Below, piece by piece: positions 22,464 to 31,914 of a stretch of 64,000 nucleotides of DNA. Position numbers and translations under genes: made by a program. The stretch spans positions 2,232,001-2,296,000 of the forward strand of contig NW_027043819.1 in assembly GCF_037102585.1 (NCBI RefSeq). Reading direction: 5' to 3'. Within the stretch, counting starts at the first letter, position 1; every line of letters begins with the position of its first letter. Below the pieces are notes generated by a model. It ran no database searches and was not told the origin of the DNA. It was given only the letters and a program-made list of their open reading frames with translations. This DNA is from Saccharomycopsis crataegensis. Its lineage: Eukaryota; Ascomycota; Saccharomycetes; Ascoideales; Saccharomycopsidaceae.

Positions 22464-23741
22464 TCATATAAGTTTTCCATCTAAACCCAATTCATAAATC
22501 CTGCTATTAAGGAAATTCAACAAATATAAGATCGAATAATTCCCCTTAACCAACAAATCCTTGGAGCTCTCATTGAAATTAATTCTCACATTATTCAAAA
22601 ATTGATGTAGCAATGAAAGCTTATCATCACCTTTACTGAAATCTAAGTCTGATCGACTCGTAAACTTTTTCAATTCATCTTTTTGATTCGGTAGACCAAA
22701 TGAAGTAACTTCAATGGTTTGGTTTTTGTAATCTAGTGGAATCATTATTCTAATAACAATACTTTCTAGCTCCGTAAACAGGAGCTTAGCCTTAGTTATG
22801 TTAAACTCTTCACTCTGCTTTCCAAACGATGAATCAAGCATTCTAATTATCGATGGATCAAGTGAAAAGCTGTACACATAGCCAATTCCCAGATAATTCT
22901 GGAATAACAGAAATCTATTCTCGTTTTTCATGTTTAGTCTATGCTTGACATCTTCCAACAACTTGTTTAGCTTTTGGATGTCTTCCTTACTAACAGAGCT
23001 TCTGAAACTATCCCAATTGAGATCACCTTCAGCTTTTGGTTTTGGATCCTCAATAATATTTGAGTTTTTGTTAATTCTTTTAACTATCTTTATGGTTTCT
23101 CTCTTTTTTTGAGCTAAAAATTTTGCCAAATATTGATCCAAAGTTTGTACTATCCCCACTAAATTATTCCCGCCGACAATCTTTATCTCTCCTTCGGGAT
23201 CTTGCTTCTTCTTACCTTTCCCTTTCTTCTCGCAACTTTTCTCCACGATTCCGTTGAATCCCCTTTCGATATTGATAGTAATACCTCTGGGGATTTCGTC
23301 ATTCAACACCGTGATGGTAGGTCGATTACTGGTCGCATTCTCACGATTTTTCTTCATAGGATAATTTACTGGAACATTTAGCGATATTCTCAAAGCGTCT
23401 AGATCAAATGGAAAATCTGGATCTGATGGCACAACATTGATCACCAAATAAATATCATCTTCACTGGTTAATGACTTCTTGATAAAATTTGACATAGCCT
23501 TCTTCTGGCCTGGCTCAAAAACCTTGCCGTTTATCTGAGTTGGTGGGAATTTATTAATCAAGGAAATTATTTCTGCGGTTCTATAATCTGGTGATCTCTT
23601 CTCACCAGCAGGCTTATTATTGTGGGGACTTTCCTTGTTAGCAGGTTTTTGTGATTTTTGATTATGTCTTTTTTTTGGTTTGCCATTATTATTAGCACCT
23701 TTAGGACTTTTAGCAGGTGGTGGGTTTATATTATCTGTCAT
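22464..23741 (-). CDS. Unassigned RWD-like domain protein
   Basis: I do not recognise a named ortholog. The 425-residue product starts with about 50 Lys/Asn/Pro/Ser-rich residues, then a region (about 55-175) that reads like an RWD/UBC-like fold: an alternating hydrophobic N-part, a Pro-containing NVPVNYP turn, and RPTITVLNDEIPRGITINIE. A short Lys/Gly-rich insert (KKGKGKKK) follows, then a helical segment YLAKFLAQKKRE. The C-terminal half (about 230-425) is mixed alpha/beta with no motif I can name. RWD domains usually mediate protein binding in ubiquitin ligases or Gcn2/Gir2 type regulators, but no RING or kinase domain is present. It converges with BNA5 with only a 100-bp gap. It could equally be a divergent fold; RWD is an inference from pattern. 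Confidence 0.6.
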   Translation of the reverse strand: MTDNINPPPAKSPKGANNNGKPKKRHNQKSQKPANKESPHNNKPAGEKRSPDYRTAEIISLINKFPPTQINGKVFEPGQKKAMSNFIKKSLTSEDDIYLVINVVPSDPDFPFDLDALRISLNVPVNYPMKKNRENATSNRPTITVLNDEIPRGITINIERGFNGIVEKSCEKKGKGKKKQDPEGEIKIVGGNNLVGIVQTLDQYLAKFLAQKKRETIKIVKRINKNSNIIEDPKPKAEGDLNWDSFRSSVSKEDIQKLNKLLEDVKHRLNMKNENRFLLFQNYLGIGYVYSFSLDPSIIRMLDSSFGKQSEEFNITKAKLLFTELESIVIRIMIPLDYKNQTIEVTSFGLPNQKDELKKFTSRSDLDFSKGDDKLSLLHQFLNNVRINFNESSKDLLVKGNYSILYLLNFLNSRIYELGLDGKLI

Positions 23742-25787
23742 TTTGATCTTACTGAAAAGGCAAGATACGTTAGTCGTTGGTGAAAATGATTGAAAAAGTG
23801 GTATTTCAAATCAAATTTATACAGAAATTTTCTGTAAGCGTTTTTTTTTGGTTATGTGCCCTTGGAGGTGAAGCATATATTGCACAGCCATTTGATATAT
23901 CAAATCATTCCGGATAGAGGTTTGCAAAAGAATGGGGTCAAGAAAAATGAAGACTTGTAGTGATGGTTGAAAAACAGATATTTATGCTGTTTTGTTTTTT
24001 AGCTTTTTCGCCGTCTAATGTTTTATGACATTCTCGACTGCACTGTTGAGCAACAAAAAATCAATTTTCAGAATTCTTACTTCAGAGTTCTACCAAAGCT
24101 CCTTTAGTTATCTACTTAAGAATAGCAGTATGATTGTTACCAAAACTCATTTGTAAATTCTTAGCATCATCAAAGTAAGCTATTTGTATTTTTCAGAAAT
24201 AACTGATGACTCAGTAATGCCTTCTCTTGGTACCCTATCAAAAACACATTTTCAGTTAAGAAGGATTTACAATGAATGAATAAAATATACGAAAATAGAG
24301 CCTTAATATTTGGATAATAAATAGTATCTTTATGTTATTATAGTTATGTATAACGTTGATAGCTGCTTCGTGTTGCGAAAACTATCAGTTGTGAAATTGG
24401 CTGTTGTACTATGAGTAATGGTTTTCTACAAATTTTAAAAGCAGATAGGATCAAATGTATGCTGTTTTTCAATAGTAAAGCCAATCAGAATAATAATGAA
24501 AAATTACGATCGAGTTAGTGAGTCTATTTTCTTTATTATAATACTACTTTGCTTTTCTGGTCATTGATTTTGTTTATCGTTATTGTCTTACTGCTGAAAA
24601 TTTTTCTTCCTATTCTCTAGTTTGTCTGTCAGGAAATCCAGTCTCATTATTAGCTTAACTCTTTGGTTTTTTTTTCCCTCATTTATTTAATAAATATAAA
24701 GTTGATATTTTTTAAGCTTAAGATACTAAATATTTGAAGAATAGATGATAGTAATAATGTGTATTTAATGAGTCCAGTTGACTCATATTTATCAAAATTT
24801 TACCTTTCTCATTTTTTTTCCCCACACATCATGTAATTGGCAATGATTGACAAATGTCAATTTAAATTGATGGAAGATCACATCCAAATTAAAACAAAGA
24901 TTAGCTAAATATACGAAAAAGGTTATATCTGCTTAATTGATGGGCATCGACTTTTTTTTTCTTAAGCTTGTCTTGATTTGTATTGCTGAAACTCTTGTTT
25001 ATAGCTTTGTTTTATATTATATTACAATGAGTCTTTGATCTTTGAGATCAGTAAAATTCGCTCTTAGATATTACTTGTTTCTTCTTCATAGCACTTTGTG
25101 CTCAACTAAATAAATGGAGTTTTTTCCAGCATAGAATTTTCAACTTCGAGACATTTGGTTGATATACTCAAAAATCGCTTTATTACCTATTTCTCTTACT
25201 GGTAGTCTTAGGACCCCACAATACTTTATATCCTTTTTAGTTCTCAGGAGTTTGAGGAAAGTGCCATAAAAGGGCCTATCAAATGTATCAAAAGTCGCTT
25301 AAATGGAATGCATGGTATGGTTAAAAGGGGACTAATGTTTAAATGCAATTATCAAGAACTATAGTTTGACAGGCTTTCCTATATTAGCAAACAAGGATCC
25401 TAAAAGGGAGCTTATATTACTAACTGCCCCATGTAAAATAAATTGAACGAAAAGCGAAGCTACGCTTCCCCGCCATTAATATTTTTGCCAGGCTAGTTAT
25501 TCTAATTCACAGGAGTGAGGAAAAATTTTGACAAGGATCAGCGCAGGTGAAGCAGGCACACAAAGCCCCCTTTATTTTCTTACCCACAGCTTGCAATAGT
25601 TACAAGGAATAACAGAAGAGAAAACAATAGATTCTCGATCTTTTTGTAGTCCATTTGTGTTCCAATTACAAAACTTTTATTATTATTAAAATTCCTGTTA
25701 AGGATAATTTATGAGATCTGAGCATGAATAAAAAAATTAAAGAATTTCAGAATTTCATAAGCTTCAAGAGACTGAACCCAGGAAAGG

Positions 25788-25813
25788 TTTTTGGAAGCAT
25801 TTTTTGGAAGCAT
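25788..25813. repeat. Tandem 13-bp duplication
   Basis: The unit TTTTTGGAAGCAT occurs twice back to back. It is probably a replication-slippage product. Confidence 0.7.
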
Positions 25814-26321
25814 CAAGTTAATTGATTTTTGTGAAAAACGCAAAAGCAATATAGATATTTACAAAGTATGGAAACCTCAATAGGTGGTGCGTGTCTTAGG
25901 TTCTGAAGGGATCCCAAACTGCCATTTTCGGTAAAAGGCGTTTAGTATGAGTGGGGCATAGCAGAATAACGTATATCTAGATGATCAATCCTTGTAAGGG
26001 CTGCAACCTGTGGCTTCCATCACCAGTAATAAAGAAAACCGACCAGTACTGCTTTATGATCTACAACGGGTATTGTAAACGAACTCTATTTTGGGAACGC
26101 TTGGGTGAGCCTAACTCAAGAAATATTTTCCATCACCTAGGAAAAAAGCATAAGAGGGGTCTCTACCACAGTAATAGCTTTATGATTTAGGACTAAATGT
26201 TTCGATAAACATCCAATTACAGAATCATATTCGCTGCTCTTTGTTTTGCTGGCACTAGTCTTGAATAGCTCTGTTTCGGAAGGTAAAATTCAACACTAAA
26301 AAGGCTTTGGCAGAAGATTAT

Positions 26322-26339
26322 CTCAGCACTGCTGCTGAG
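26322..26339. promoter_or_regulatory. Inverted repeat upstream of MFS permease
   Basis: CTCAGCA-CTGC-TGCTGAG has perfect 7-bp arms and a 4-base loop, about 155-170 bp before the permease ATG. It is shaped like an operator or hairpin; no factor is known. Confidence 0.4.
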
Positions 26340-26358
26340 GGCTGCTTCTGCACGCAAA

Positions 26359-26379
26359 GGATGCGTAAGCGTTGCATCC
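26359..26379. promoter_or_regulatory. Second inverted repeat upstream of MFS permease
   Basis: GGATGC, nine bases, GCATCC forms 6-bp arms about 115-135 bp before the ATG. A TATA-like TATATAAATA follows near 26400-26410. Confidence 0.35.
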
Positions 26380-26491
26380 AATTAATTTGGCCGCTACTTT
26401 ATATAAATATCTATAAATTTCTCCTTGCAAAACCATGTCTTTCTTCCAGTAGGTAGCTAAATAGCATTATATTTAAGAAATCTTTGGCAAG

Positions 26492-28045
26492 ATGTCTGGC
26501 GCCCAAAAAGAACTACTAGAAGAACCATATCACTTGAATAAAAATAAAATCGACAATGTCGTGTCCTTCGCAGGGATAGACTCCGATTTGGCTGACATCC
26601 CTCAATACTCCAAAGAAACAAAAGACCTCAAGATCAAGGAATTGGCATCAATCTATAATGTAGATGAGAAGAAATTGTTGAGAAAAATCGACCTATGTGT
26701 TATTCCCCCATTCTGCTTGCTTTACTTCTTGGCCTACTTCAACAGATCGAGCTTTGGGTTCATTCAGATGGCTGGCATCGAAGAAGACTTGCATATGTCT
26801 AACTTGAGTCTCTATGCCAGTTACTCTGCCTTTTTTGCTCCTTACATATTTTTCCAATTCTTTGCTAATATCTTGATGAAGAGTGTTAGACCTCATTTTT
26901 GGATTTCTATTTCCGTATTGCTTTATGGTGTTGACACTTTAGCTTCTGCGTTTTCCAAAAACTATGCTGCCTATACTGGTCTTCATTTCCTCCACGGAAT
27001 CGTTCAAGCTGGCTCAGAAACAGCTATTTTCTATATTTTAGCTCATTACTATACCACAAAGGAGTCTCAAAAAAGATTTAGTGCAATTTACTCTGTCAGT
27101 TGTCTTGCTGGCATCTGCTCCAATCTTATTGCTTATGGTGTCAATAAGAATTTGAACGGTGATAATGGATGGATGAATTGGAAATGGGCTTTGATCGTTT
27201 ATGGATCATTGACTATGTTCAGTGCTGTTGTTCTATTCTTTATTCTTCCAGATTTCCCAGAGGGGGCCAGATTTTTCGATGACGACGAAACCTTCTTTTT
27301 GATCAAGAAGTTAGAAATTTATAACGGGAAATCTGGGTATGGATTGGATTTCCAAGTTAAAGATGTTACCTCAAGTTTGCTGGACCCATTGATTTGGTTG
27401 CCTGCTATTTCATCCCTTGGTATTTCGTACGCCACTTACGTTTATGCTTTCCATGAACCACAGATCATGTCTGCTGTTGACTTTAACGGTACCAAAAATA
27501 TCTCTTACGGTTCTTATCCTTGGGTTGTGGCTTTCATTTGGTGCAACTTGTCAGCACACATTTCTGATTTTATTGGTAAAAAATATCCTGTCATTCTTGG
27601 TAATTTATTGATTGCTATGGTTGGATCTATCCTTATTTTTGCTCCAAGTGATTCTGAAAGCGCCACCAGATACGCCGGTTGCTTCTTGGTGGCACTTGGT
27701 GGTTACGCTGCATTGCCAATGATTTTATGTTGGAGCACTTTGAATGTTGGTGGTCATGTCCGTAAAAGTATGGTTACTTCTTTGCAAATCAGTTTTGGTT
27801 CTATCGGTGGTCTCATTGCCTTATTCACCTTTTACAACCAAGAGAGCAAGGCTAGAGTTCCATTTTATGTTTCCTTGGGCTTCCAAGCTCTTACGGCGGC
27901 TCTGGCTACCGCCTACTTGGTCACTTGTACTAGACAAAACCAAATAAAAAGAACAAGCCAATATAAAGAAAAGTACGAAGATTTCACGGAAAGAGATGCC
28001 ATAATTCTTGGTGACAAGCACCCCAACTTCGATTATTTGACTTGA
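26492..28045 (+). CDS. MFS anion:cation symporter (Dal5/Tna1 family)
   Basis: Twelve-helix major facilitator of the anion:cation symporter family, whose yeast members import allantoate/ureidosuccinate (Dal5), nicotinate (Tna1), biotin or pantothenate. The 517-residue product has a soluble N-terminus, a first helix beginning RKIDLCVIPPFCLLYFLAYF with the family-typical D-P-L/Y-F-L-N-R pattern (FLAYFNRSSFG), and a long central loop containing the acidic cluster FFDDDETFF. The cytoplasmic C-tail ends DYLT. Substrate cannot be read from sequence. It follows a very long intergenic region with two inverted repeats, which suggests tight nutrient regulation. BNA5 being 4 kb away makes nicotinate a tempting guess, but adjacency means little in yeast. 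Confidence 0.85.
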   Translation: MSGAQKELLEEPYHLNKNKIDNVVSFAGIDSDLADIPQYSKETKDLKIKELASIYNVDEKKLLRKIDLCVIPPFCLLYFLAYFNRSSFGFIQMAGIEEDLHMSNLSLYASYSAFFAPYIFFQFFANILMKSVRPHFWISISVLLYGVDTLASAFSKNYAAYTGLHFLHGIVQAGSETAIFYILAHYYTTKESQKRFSAIYSVSCLAGICSNLIAYGVNKNLNGDNGWMNWKWALIVYGSLTMFSAVVLFFILPDFPEGARFFDDDETFFLIKKLEIYNGKSGYGLDFQVKDVTSSLLDPLIWLPAISSLGISYATYVYAFHEPQIMSAVDFNGTKNISYGSYPWVVAFIWCNLSAHISDFIGKKYPVILGNLLIAMVGSILIFAPSDSESATRYAGCFLVALGGYAALPMILCWSTLNVGGHVRKSMVTSLQISFGSIGGLIALFTFYNQESKARVPFYVSLGFQALTAALATAYLVTCTRQNQIKRTSQYKEKYEDFTERDAIILGDKHPNFDYLT

Positions 28046-28387
28046 TTTTCTAGTATTATTTTTTTTTGTTATTTTTTCTTTTCTGTTAATTATTTATGAT
28101 TCCCGTTTTCTAAAGAATTTTTTTTGTCATCTTTTTCAGAGGTCACAGTTTGATATGTTTCAAATTTTTTCTCTTTTAATTATTTTGCTGCTATAGACTT
28201 TCTCAATTTGTACGTTCCCGTTTATTTTAAACCAGCTTTCAAGTTTCGTAGAATTTTGTCAGTAGTGCGCAAAAAAACAAAAAAACAAAAAAACAAAAAA
28301 ACTCATCACAATCAATAATTTCTTTTCTGAGTAACATATAGAATTACGGCTGCCGAGGACCCATTCTGGCTTATATATTACCTTAAA
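28046..28387. other. Permease 3' flank and PRP31 promoter
   Basis: 342 bp, T-rich then A-rich. A short tandem repeat of the unit CAAAAAAA (about 28270-28301) lies 90-120 bp before PRP31; otherwise nothing is seen. Confidence 0.6.
28270..28301. repeat. CAAAAAAA microsatellite
   Basis: Four copies of an 8-base unit of C plus seven A just upstream of PRP31. It may act as a nucleosome-poor poly(dA:dT) element. Confidence 0.7.
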
Positions 28388-29980
28388 ATGGTGGACGAAG
28401 AAGATTTTCTAGCAGACCTTGAGAATGATTTTGAGTTGAGTGGAGAAGAAGAAAACGAAGAGGACGAAGATATCCAAGAAGTTGATAAGGCAGTAAGTAA
28501 TGTTGATGATGATCAAGACATAAAGGATAATGAGGAAAGCAATATTAATATTGACTCTAGTACAAATGATGGCGCCAATGCTGCCGATCAGGCATTAGTA
28601 ACAAGGATGAAAGAGTTGGTAAACAATGAAAGAAACTTGTCAACTGAGGATATGATACAAAGATTGGATATGAAATCCATCAAATCCATCAAAACGATAA
28701 CGAAATTGTTGCTGTTATTAGACCCAGTATTGCAGAGAATTGATACATTAGAGAAAAATCAAGTTGATTTTACTAATAATCACTATCTGACAACCGATGC
28801 TCATTATGATTTTTTGGTTACTTCAAATGAATTTGTGTCAGAAATCGGTAACGAAATCTCATTGATCCATAGCTTTATCAAATCCCAATACTCACCTCAA
28901 TTTAGTGAGCTTGAAACGATAGTAGTTGATCCCGTGGAATATTGTCAAACCCTATTGATTATAGGCAATGACCTTGGTAACGCTCCTTCTAAATCTTCTG
29001 AGCTTAAAAAAATCATTACCGGGGAAAAAATTCTCGTGATTAACATGTCCATTCTAGAGTTAAAAATATCTAACCTACCTCAAATGATCATGAATTCTAT
29101 AATTGATGCATGTAATATCGTCATAAAGTTAGATGCTGCTCGGATAAAGATTACGAAATTTATTTCCGAAAAATTGTCGACATATGCTCCCAATTTATCA
29201 AGGATTATTGGGTCATACTGTGCAGTCCAATTGATGAGTTACTGTGGTGGGCTAGATAAACTTGCTTACACCCCATCATGTAATATTCCTTCTATTGGAA
29301 CTAAGAAACCAGTGAAGATTGGCTTTGGGCAGGTTGGGATTAGGCAAAAAGGGTTCCTATATAGTTCACTGATCATTTCTGAAGTTCCTGAGAACTTTCA
29401 AAGGCAAGCCATGAGAATTGTTTCTGGGAAGCTTTTGCTTGCTGCTAGGATGGATTTAGCCGGATCCAACTCTGACGGACTGTTCGGTATCAAGACGTTG
29501 GAAGAGATTCAAAAAAAGCTAGAGAAGCTAATGGCACCACCAGATAATGTTGGACCTAAAGCCTTACCGATCCCCATAGATAAAACTTCCAAAAAACGTG
29601 GCGGGAGAAGATTTAGGAAAATGAAAGAGAAATACCAAATGACAGATTTACAGAAGGCGCAGAACAGAATGGTGTTTGGCAAGGAAGAGGATACTGTAAT
29701 GACTGAATTTGGAGACGAAATTGGATTGGGAATGGCTGGCAGAAATTCAATGTTGGGTACTGGTAACATTAGAGCTGTTGGAAATACCAAAATCAAGCAT
29801 AGTTTGAGTAAGAAGATGAATAATAGACTAAAAGGTGCTGATTCCGATGTATTGACTATTGGCAGCTTGGGTCATCACTATGGCAGTAAACATCTAACTA
29901 ATGTCGATGATCTCGTTAATAGTTTGAAACGCAAAGCTGATGAGCCAGTGGGTAATGAGAAGAAGCGTCTACATAACTAG
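28388..29980 (+). CDS. PRP31: Pre-mRNA splicing factor Prp31
   Basis: U4/U6 snRNP protein that bridges U4 and U6/U5 in the tri-snRNP. The 530-residue product has an acidic N-terminus (about 1-70), a helical coiled region, the Nop domain with YCGGLDKLAYTPSCNIPSIG, and the Prp31 C-terminal domain with KKRGGRRFRKMKEKYQMTD followed by QNRMVFGKEED. Order and spacing match the family. An in-frame CTG at 29480 lies where a small or polar residue would be expected (SDG-CTG-FG), which matters for the genetic-code question. Confidence 0.95.
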   Translation: MVDEEDFLADLENDFELSGEEENEEDEDIQEVDKAVSNVDDDQDIKDNEESNINIDSSTNDGANAADQALVTRMKELVNNERNLSTEDMIQRLDMKSIKSIKTITKLLLLLDPVLQRIDTLEKNQVDFTNNHYLTTDAHYDFLVTSNEFVSEIGNEISLIHSFIKSQYSPQFSELETIVVDPVEYCQTLLIIGNDLGNAPSKSSELKKIITGEKILVINMSILELKISNLPQMIMNSIIDACNIVIKLDAARIKITKFISEKLSTYAPNLSRIIGSYCAVQLMSYCGGLDKLAYTPSCNIPSIGTKKPVKIGFGQVGIRQKGFLYSSLIISEVPENFQRQAMRIVSGKLLLAARMDLAGSNSDGLFGIKTLEEIQKKLEKLMAPPDNVGPKALPIPIDKTSKKRGGRRFRKMKEKYQMTDLQKAQNRMVFGKEEDTVMTEFGDEIGLGMAGRNSMLGTGNIRAVGNTKIKHSLSKKMNNRLKGADSDVLTIGSLGHHYGSKHLTNVDDLVNSLKRKADEPVGNEKKRLHN

Positions 29981-30167
29981 TTAGTAATAATAATAATAAT
30001 AAGGCATTAGGTTATTGAAAAATAAAGCAGAAATGTAATAGATAAATAGCAAATAAGAAGCGAAACAACAATAATAACGATAATGAAAATAATGAAACGA
30101 TAGCGATAATAGTAATACATCTTTTTTTTTAAAAACAACTTACATGAAGGAGAACCTTTTTGGAAAT

Positions 30168-31709
30168 TCACGAGTCATAATGTTGGGCTAATACATCAGG
30201 GGCCGCCCAACATTGATATCCAAATATTTTGGCTTGATAACACAATCCTTCGGTTTCAATTCCATCGTAACCTTCGATTCTTTCCCAAGACGTCCCCACA
30301 ATATATAAAGGTGGAAATAGAATCCCCTGTCTGAAAATCATTGTTTTCACAAACAAGATCGCACCACCAACCGAATCAATGGGATAGAAATAGTGAAATG
30401 CTTTTTCTGAATTAATTTCTAATTTTCTGGATAAATCTAGTAAAAGATTAGAATTGTCCGTGCGCCTTGGGACATAAACAAACCCTTGTTGTTGCTCGAT
30501 AAAAGTAGTGATTTTTGATGATGAATCGGATGAAGAAGATCTTTGTCGCTCAGTGTCCAATTCGGTTTCAATTTCCTGCAAAGTTTCATAATCGTTATTA
30601 GATTGAAGAACTTCATCTTTTAATTTCTGTAATTTGATCTGCTTGTTTTCATTCAACTTTTTCAACTCTTCCGGGGTTGGTGCTTCTCTTTCTCCAACCC
30701 ACGAGTTTTGATCATAATCATAACAATCTTTACCCTTTTGAATCCTCGGGACCACAATGTCTTTACCAGATTTAATAAAGTAGTTGAGTAAATTTCCTGG
30801 CATGGAAATGATATCACTATCCACAAATAATGAGTATTTCTCGTCTGACAACACTGTGTTGATCAAAAAGTTCCTTACTTTAGCAATTACTGACCTTCTT
30901 TTTATCTGAATTGCTTCTTCATGACGATAATCTCTATTGATTTTGAAAGAATTTTCAATGAAAGGAGCGTGAACAAGTACCACTTTAGCAAATTTCCCTC
31001 CAAATTCATCGTCTGATTCATCACCATCCCTATATTCTTCAACATCACGAAAGAATTGGATTATACTCAGTGCTTCATAATATTCGACCAATAATTGTTT
31101 TATATGTTCAAGCTCAACCGTTGATTTGACCAGAAGTCCTAAAGTAACGTACTGTTTGTCATAGTTTATCTTGTGTAAAACATTGAAGAAATGTTTGAAG
31201 TTCCGACTTCCAGCATCTCCATAAGAACTATGATCAATGATGTTCGATAGTAAAACAACTTTGTTTTTGTAGTCGAATTTCCCGGTAAGGCTTGAAGTTG
31301 ATCTTGAACCTGACCCAGCACTAAGCTGATCATTATTCAAAAATATTATTGTTTCATACTCAGAGAACTTGTCACCTTCATTGAAAGATTCGCGAATAAC
31401 TTCATAAGGTTTTCCAATGGATCCACTTGAATCGCCAACCAAGTCTTTAGCTGAGCTACCAATGAACTGGTAGTTATTATTCTGGCAGAACTGGCTGAAA
31501 CGTCTCAAATTATCATTCAATACCTCATGGTCCCAGTTGGCCAATGCATGGTTTGCGATGTGCACTGAATTCCCCAATATCTGATAGAAGTTGATGAAAA
31601 TCACCAATAATATTACCCCAACAAAAGCCAAATAAGTCCTGAGCTTCCTACCGTGCTTCCTGGGCTGCCACATGTTGGTCTGATGGCCTGATATCCTAAC
31701 TGTAGCCAT
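30168..31709 (-). CDS. GT62 mannosyltransferase (Anp1/Van1/Mnn9 family) A
   Basis: Golgi alpha-1,6-mannosyltransferase subunit family that extends the N-glycan outer chain (M-Pol complexes). The 513-residue product is a type II membrane protein: a short basic cytoplasmic end, a membrane anchor at about 23-46, a stem, then the Anp1 domain. The metal-binding DxD appears in SLFVDSDIISMPG; SVIAKVRNFLIN precedes it and IEGYDGIETEGLCYQAKIFGYQCWA ends it. An extra Lys/Glu/Ser-rich loop (about residues 350-400) interrupts the domain. It is diverged from Anp1, Van1 and Mnn9 themselves, so I give no symbol. It is transcribed head-to-head with paralog B across 205 bp. Confidence 0.88.
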   Translation of the reverse strand: MATVRISGHQTNMWQPRKHGRKLRTYLAFVGVILLVIFINFYQILGNSVHIANHALANWDHEVLNDNLRRFSQFCQNNNYQFIGSSAKDLVGDSSGSIGKPYEVIRESFNEGDKFSEYETIIFLNNDQLSAGSGSRSTSSLTGKFDYKNKVVLLSNIIDHSSYGDAGSRNFKHFFNVLHKINYDKQYVTLGLLVKSTVELEHIKQLLVEYYEALSIIQFFRDVEEYRDGDESDDEFGGKFAKVVLVHAPFIENSFKINRDYRHEEAIQIKRRSVIAKVRNFLINTVLSDEKYSLFVDSDIISMPGNLLNYFIKSGKDIVVPRIQKGKDCYDYDQNSWVGEREAPTPEELKKLNENKQIKLQKLKDEVLQSNNDYETLQEIETELDTERQRSSSSDSSSKITTFIEQQQGFVYVPRRTDNSNLLLDLSRKLEINSEKAFHYFYPIDSVGGAILFVKTMIFRQGILFPPLYIVGTSWERIEGYDGIETEGLCYQAKIFGYQCWAAPDVLAQHYDS

Positions 31710-31914
31710 GGATTTAAACTACTCGTAAAAAAAACAAAAAAAACCGTTCCCCCTTGTTACGTAAGCACATATTATATAGGTATTACTACCCGCCCTTAAT
31801 TTGCCTTCACGATATGCTCTAGACAGCAATCACCAACCAAAAAAAAAAAAAAATAAAAAGTTTGGCTGAGATCTCGATCTCGTATAGCCTCAATAACACA
31901 ACCGTGGTACTAAC
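31710..31914. promoter_or_regulatory. Shared promoter of the GT62 pair
   Basis: A 205-bp divergent promoter between two mannosyltransferase paralogs. It contains A-rich runs on both sides and no motif I can name. Confidence 0.5.

Larger units (their letters stand above)
23742..26491. other. 2.75-kb gene-free region
   Basis: The longest non-coding stretch in the window, between the RWD-like gene and an MFS gene that is read away from it. Both neighbours have their 5' ends here, so it holds two promoters. It is strongly AT-rich, without long open frames apart from a 69-codon one at 25981-26190 that shows no family features. Two tandem copies of a 13-bp unit (25788-25813) and two inverted repeats (26322-26379) are the only ordered elements I see. 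There is no sign of a transposon, tRNA or recognisable point centromere. Confidence 0.6.

Noticed and set aside
25981-26190. 69-codon open frame inside the 2.75-kb gap
   Set aside because: No family pattern, AT-rich random composition and no neighbouring exon; chance frame.
26270-26290. TTCGGAA core resembling a centromere CDEIII element
   Set aside because: No CDEI or AT-rich CDEII at the proper spacing; a 7-base match is expected by chance.
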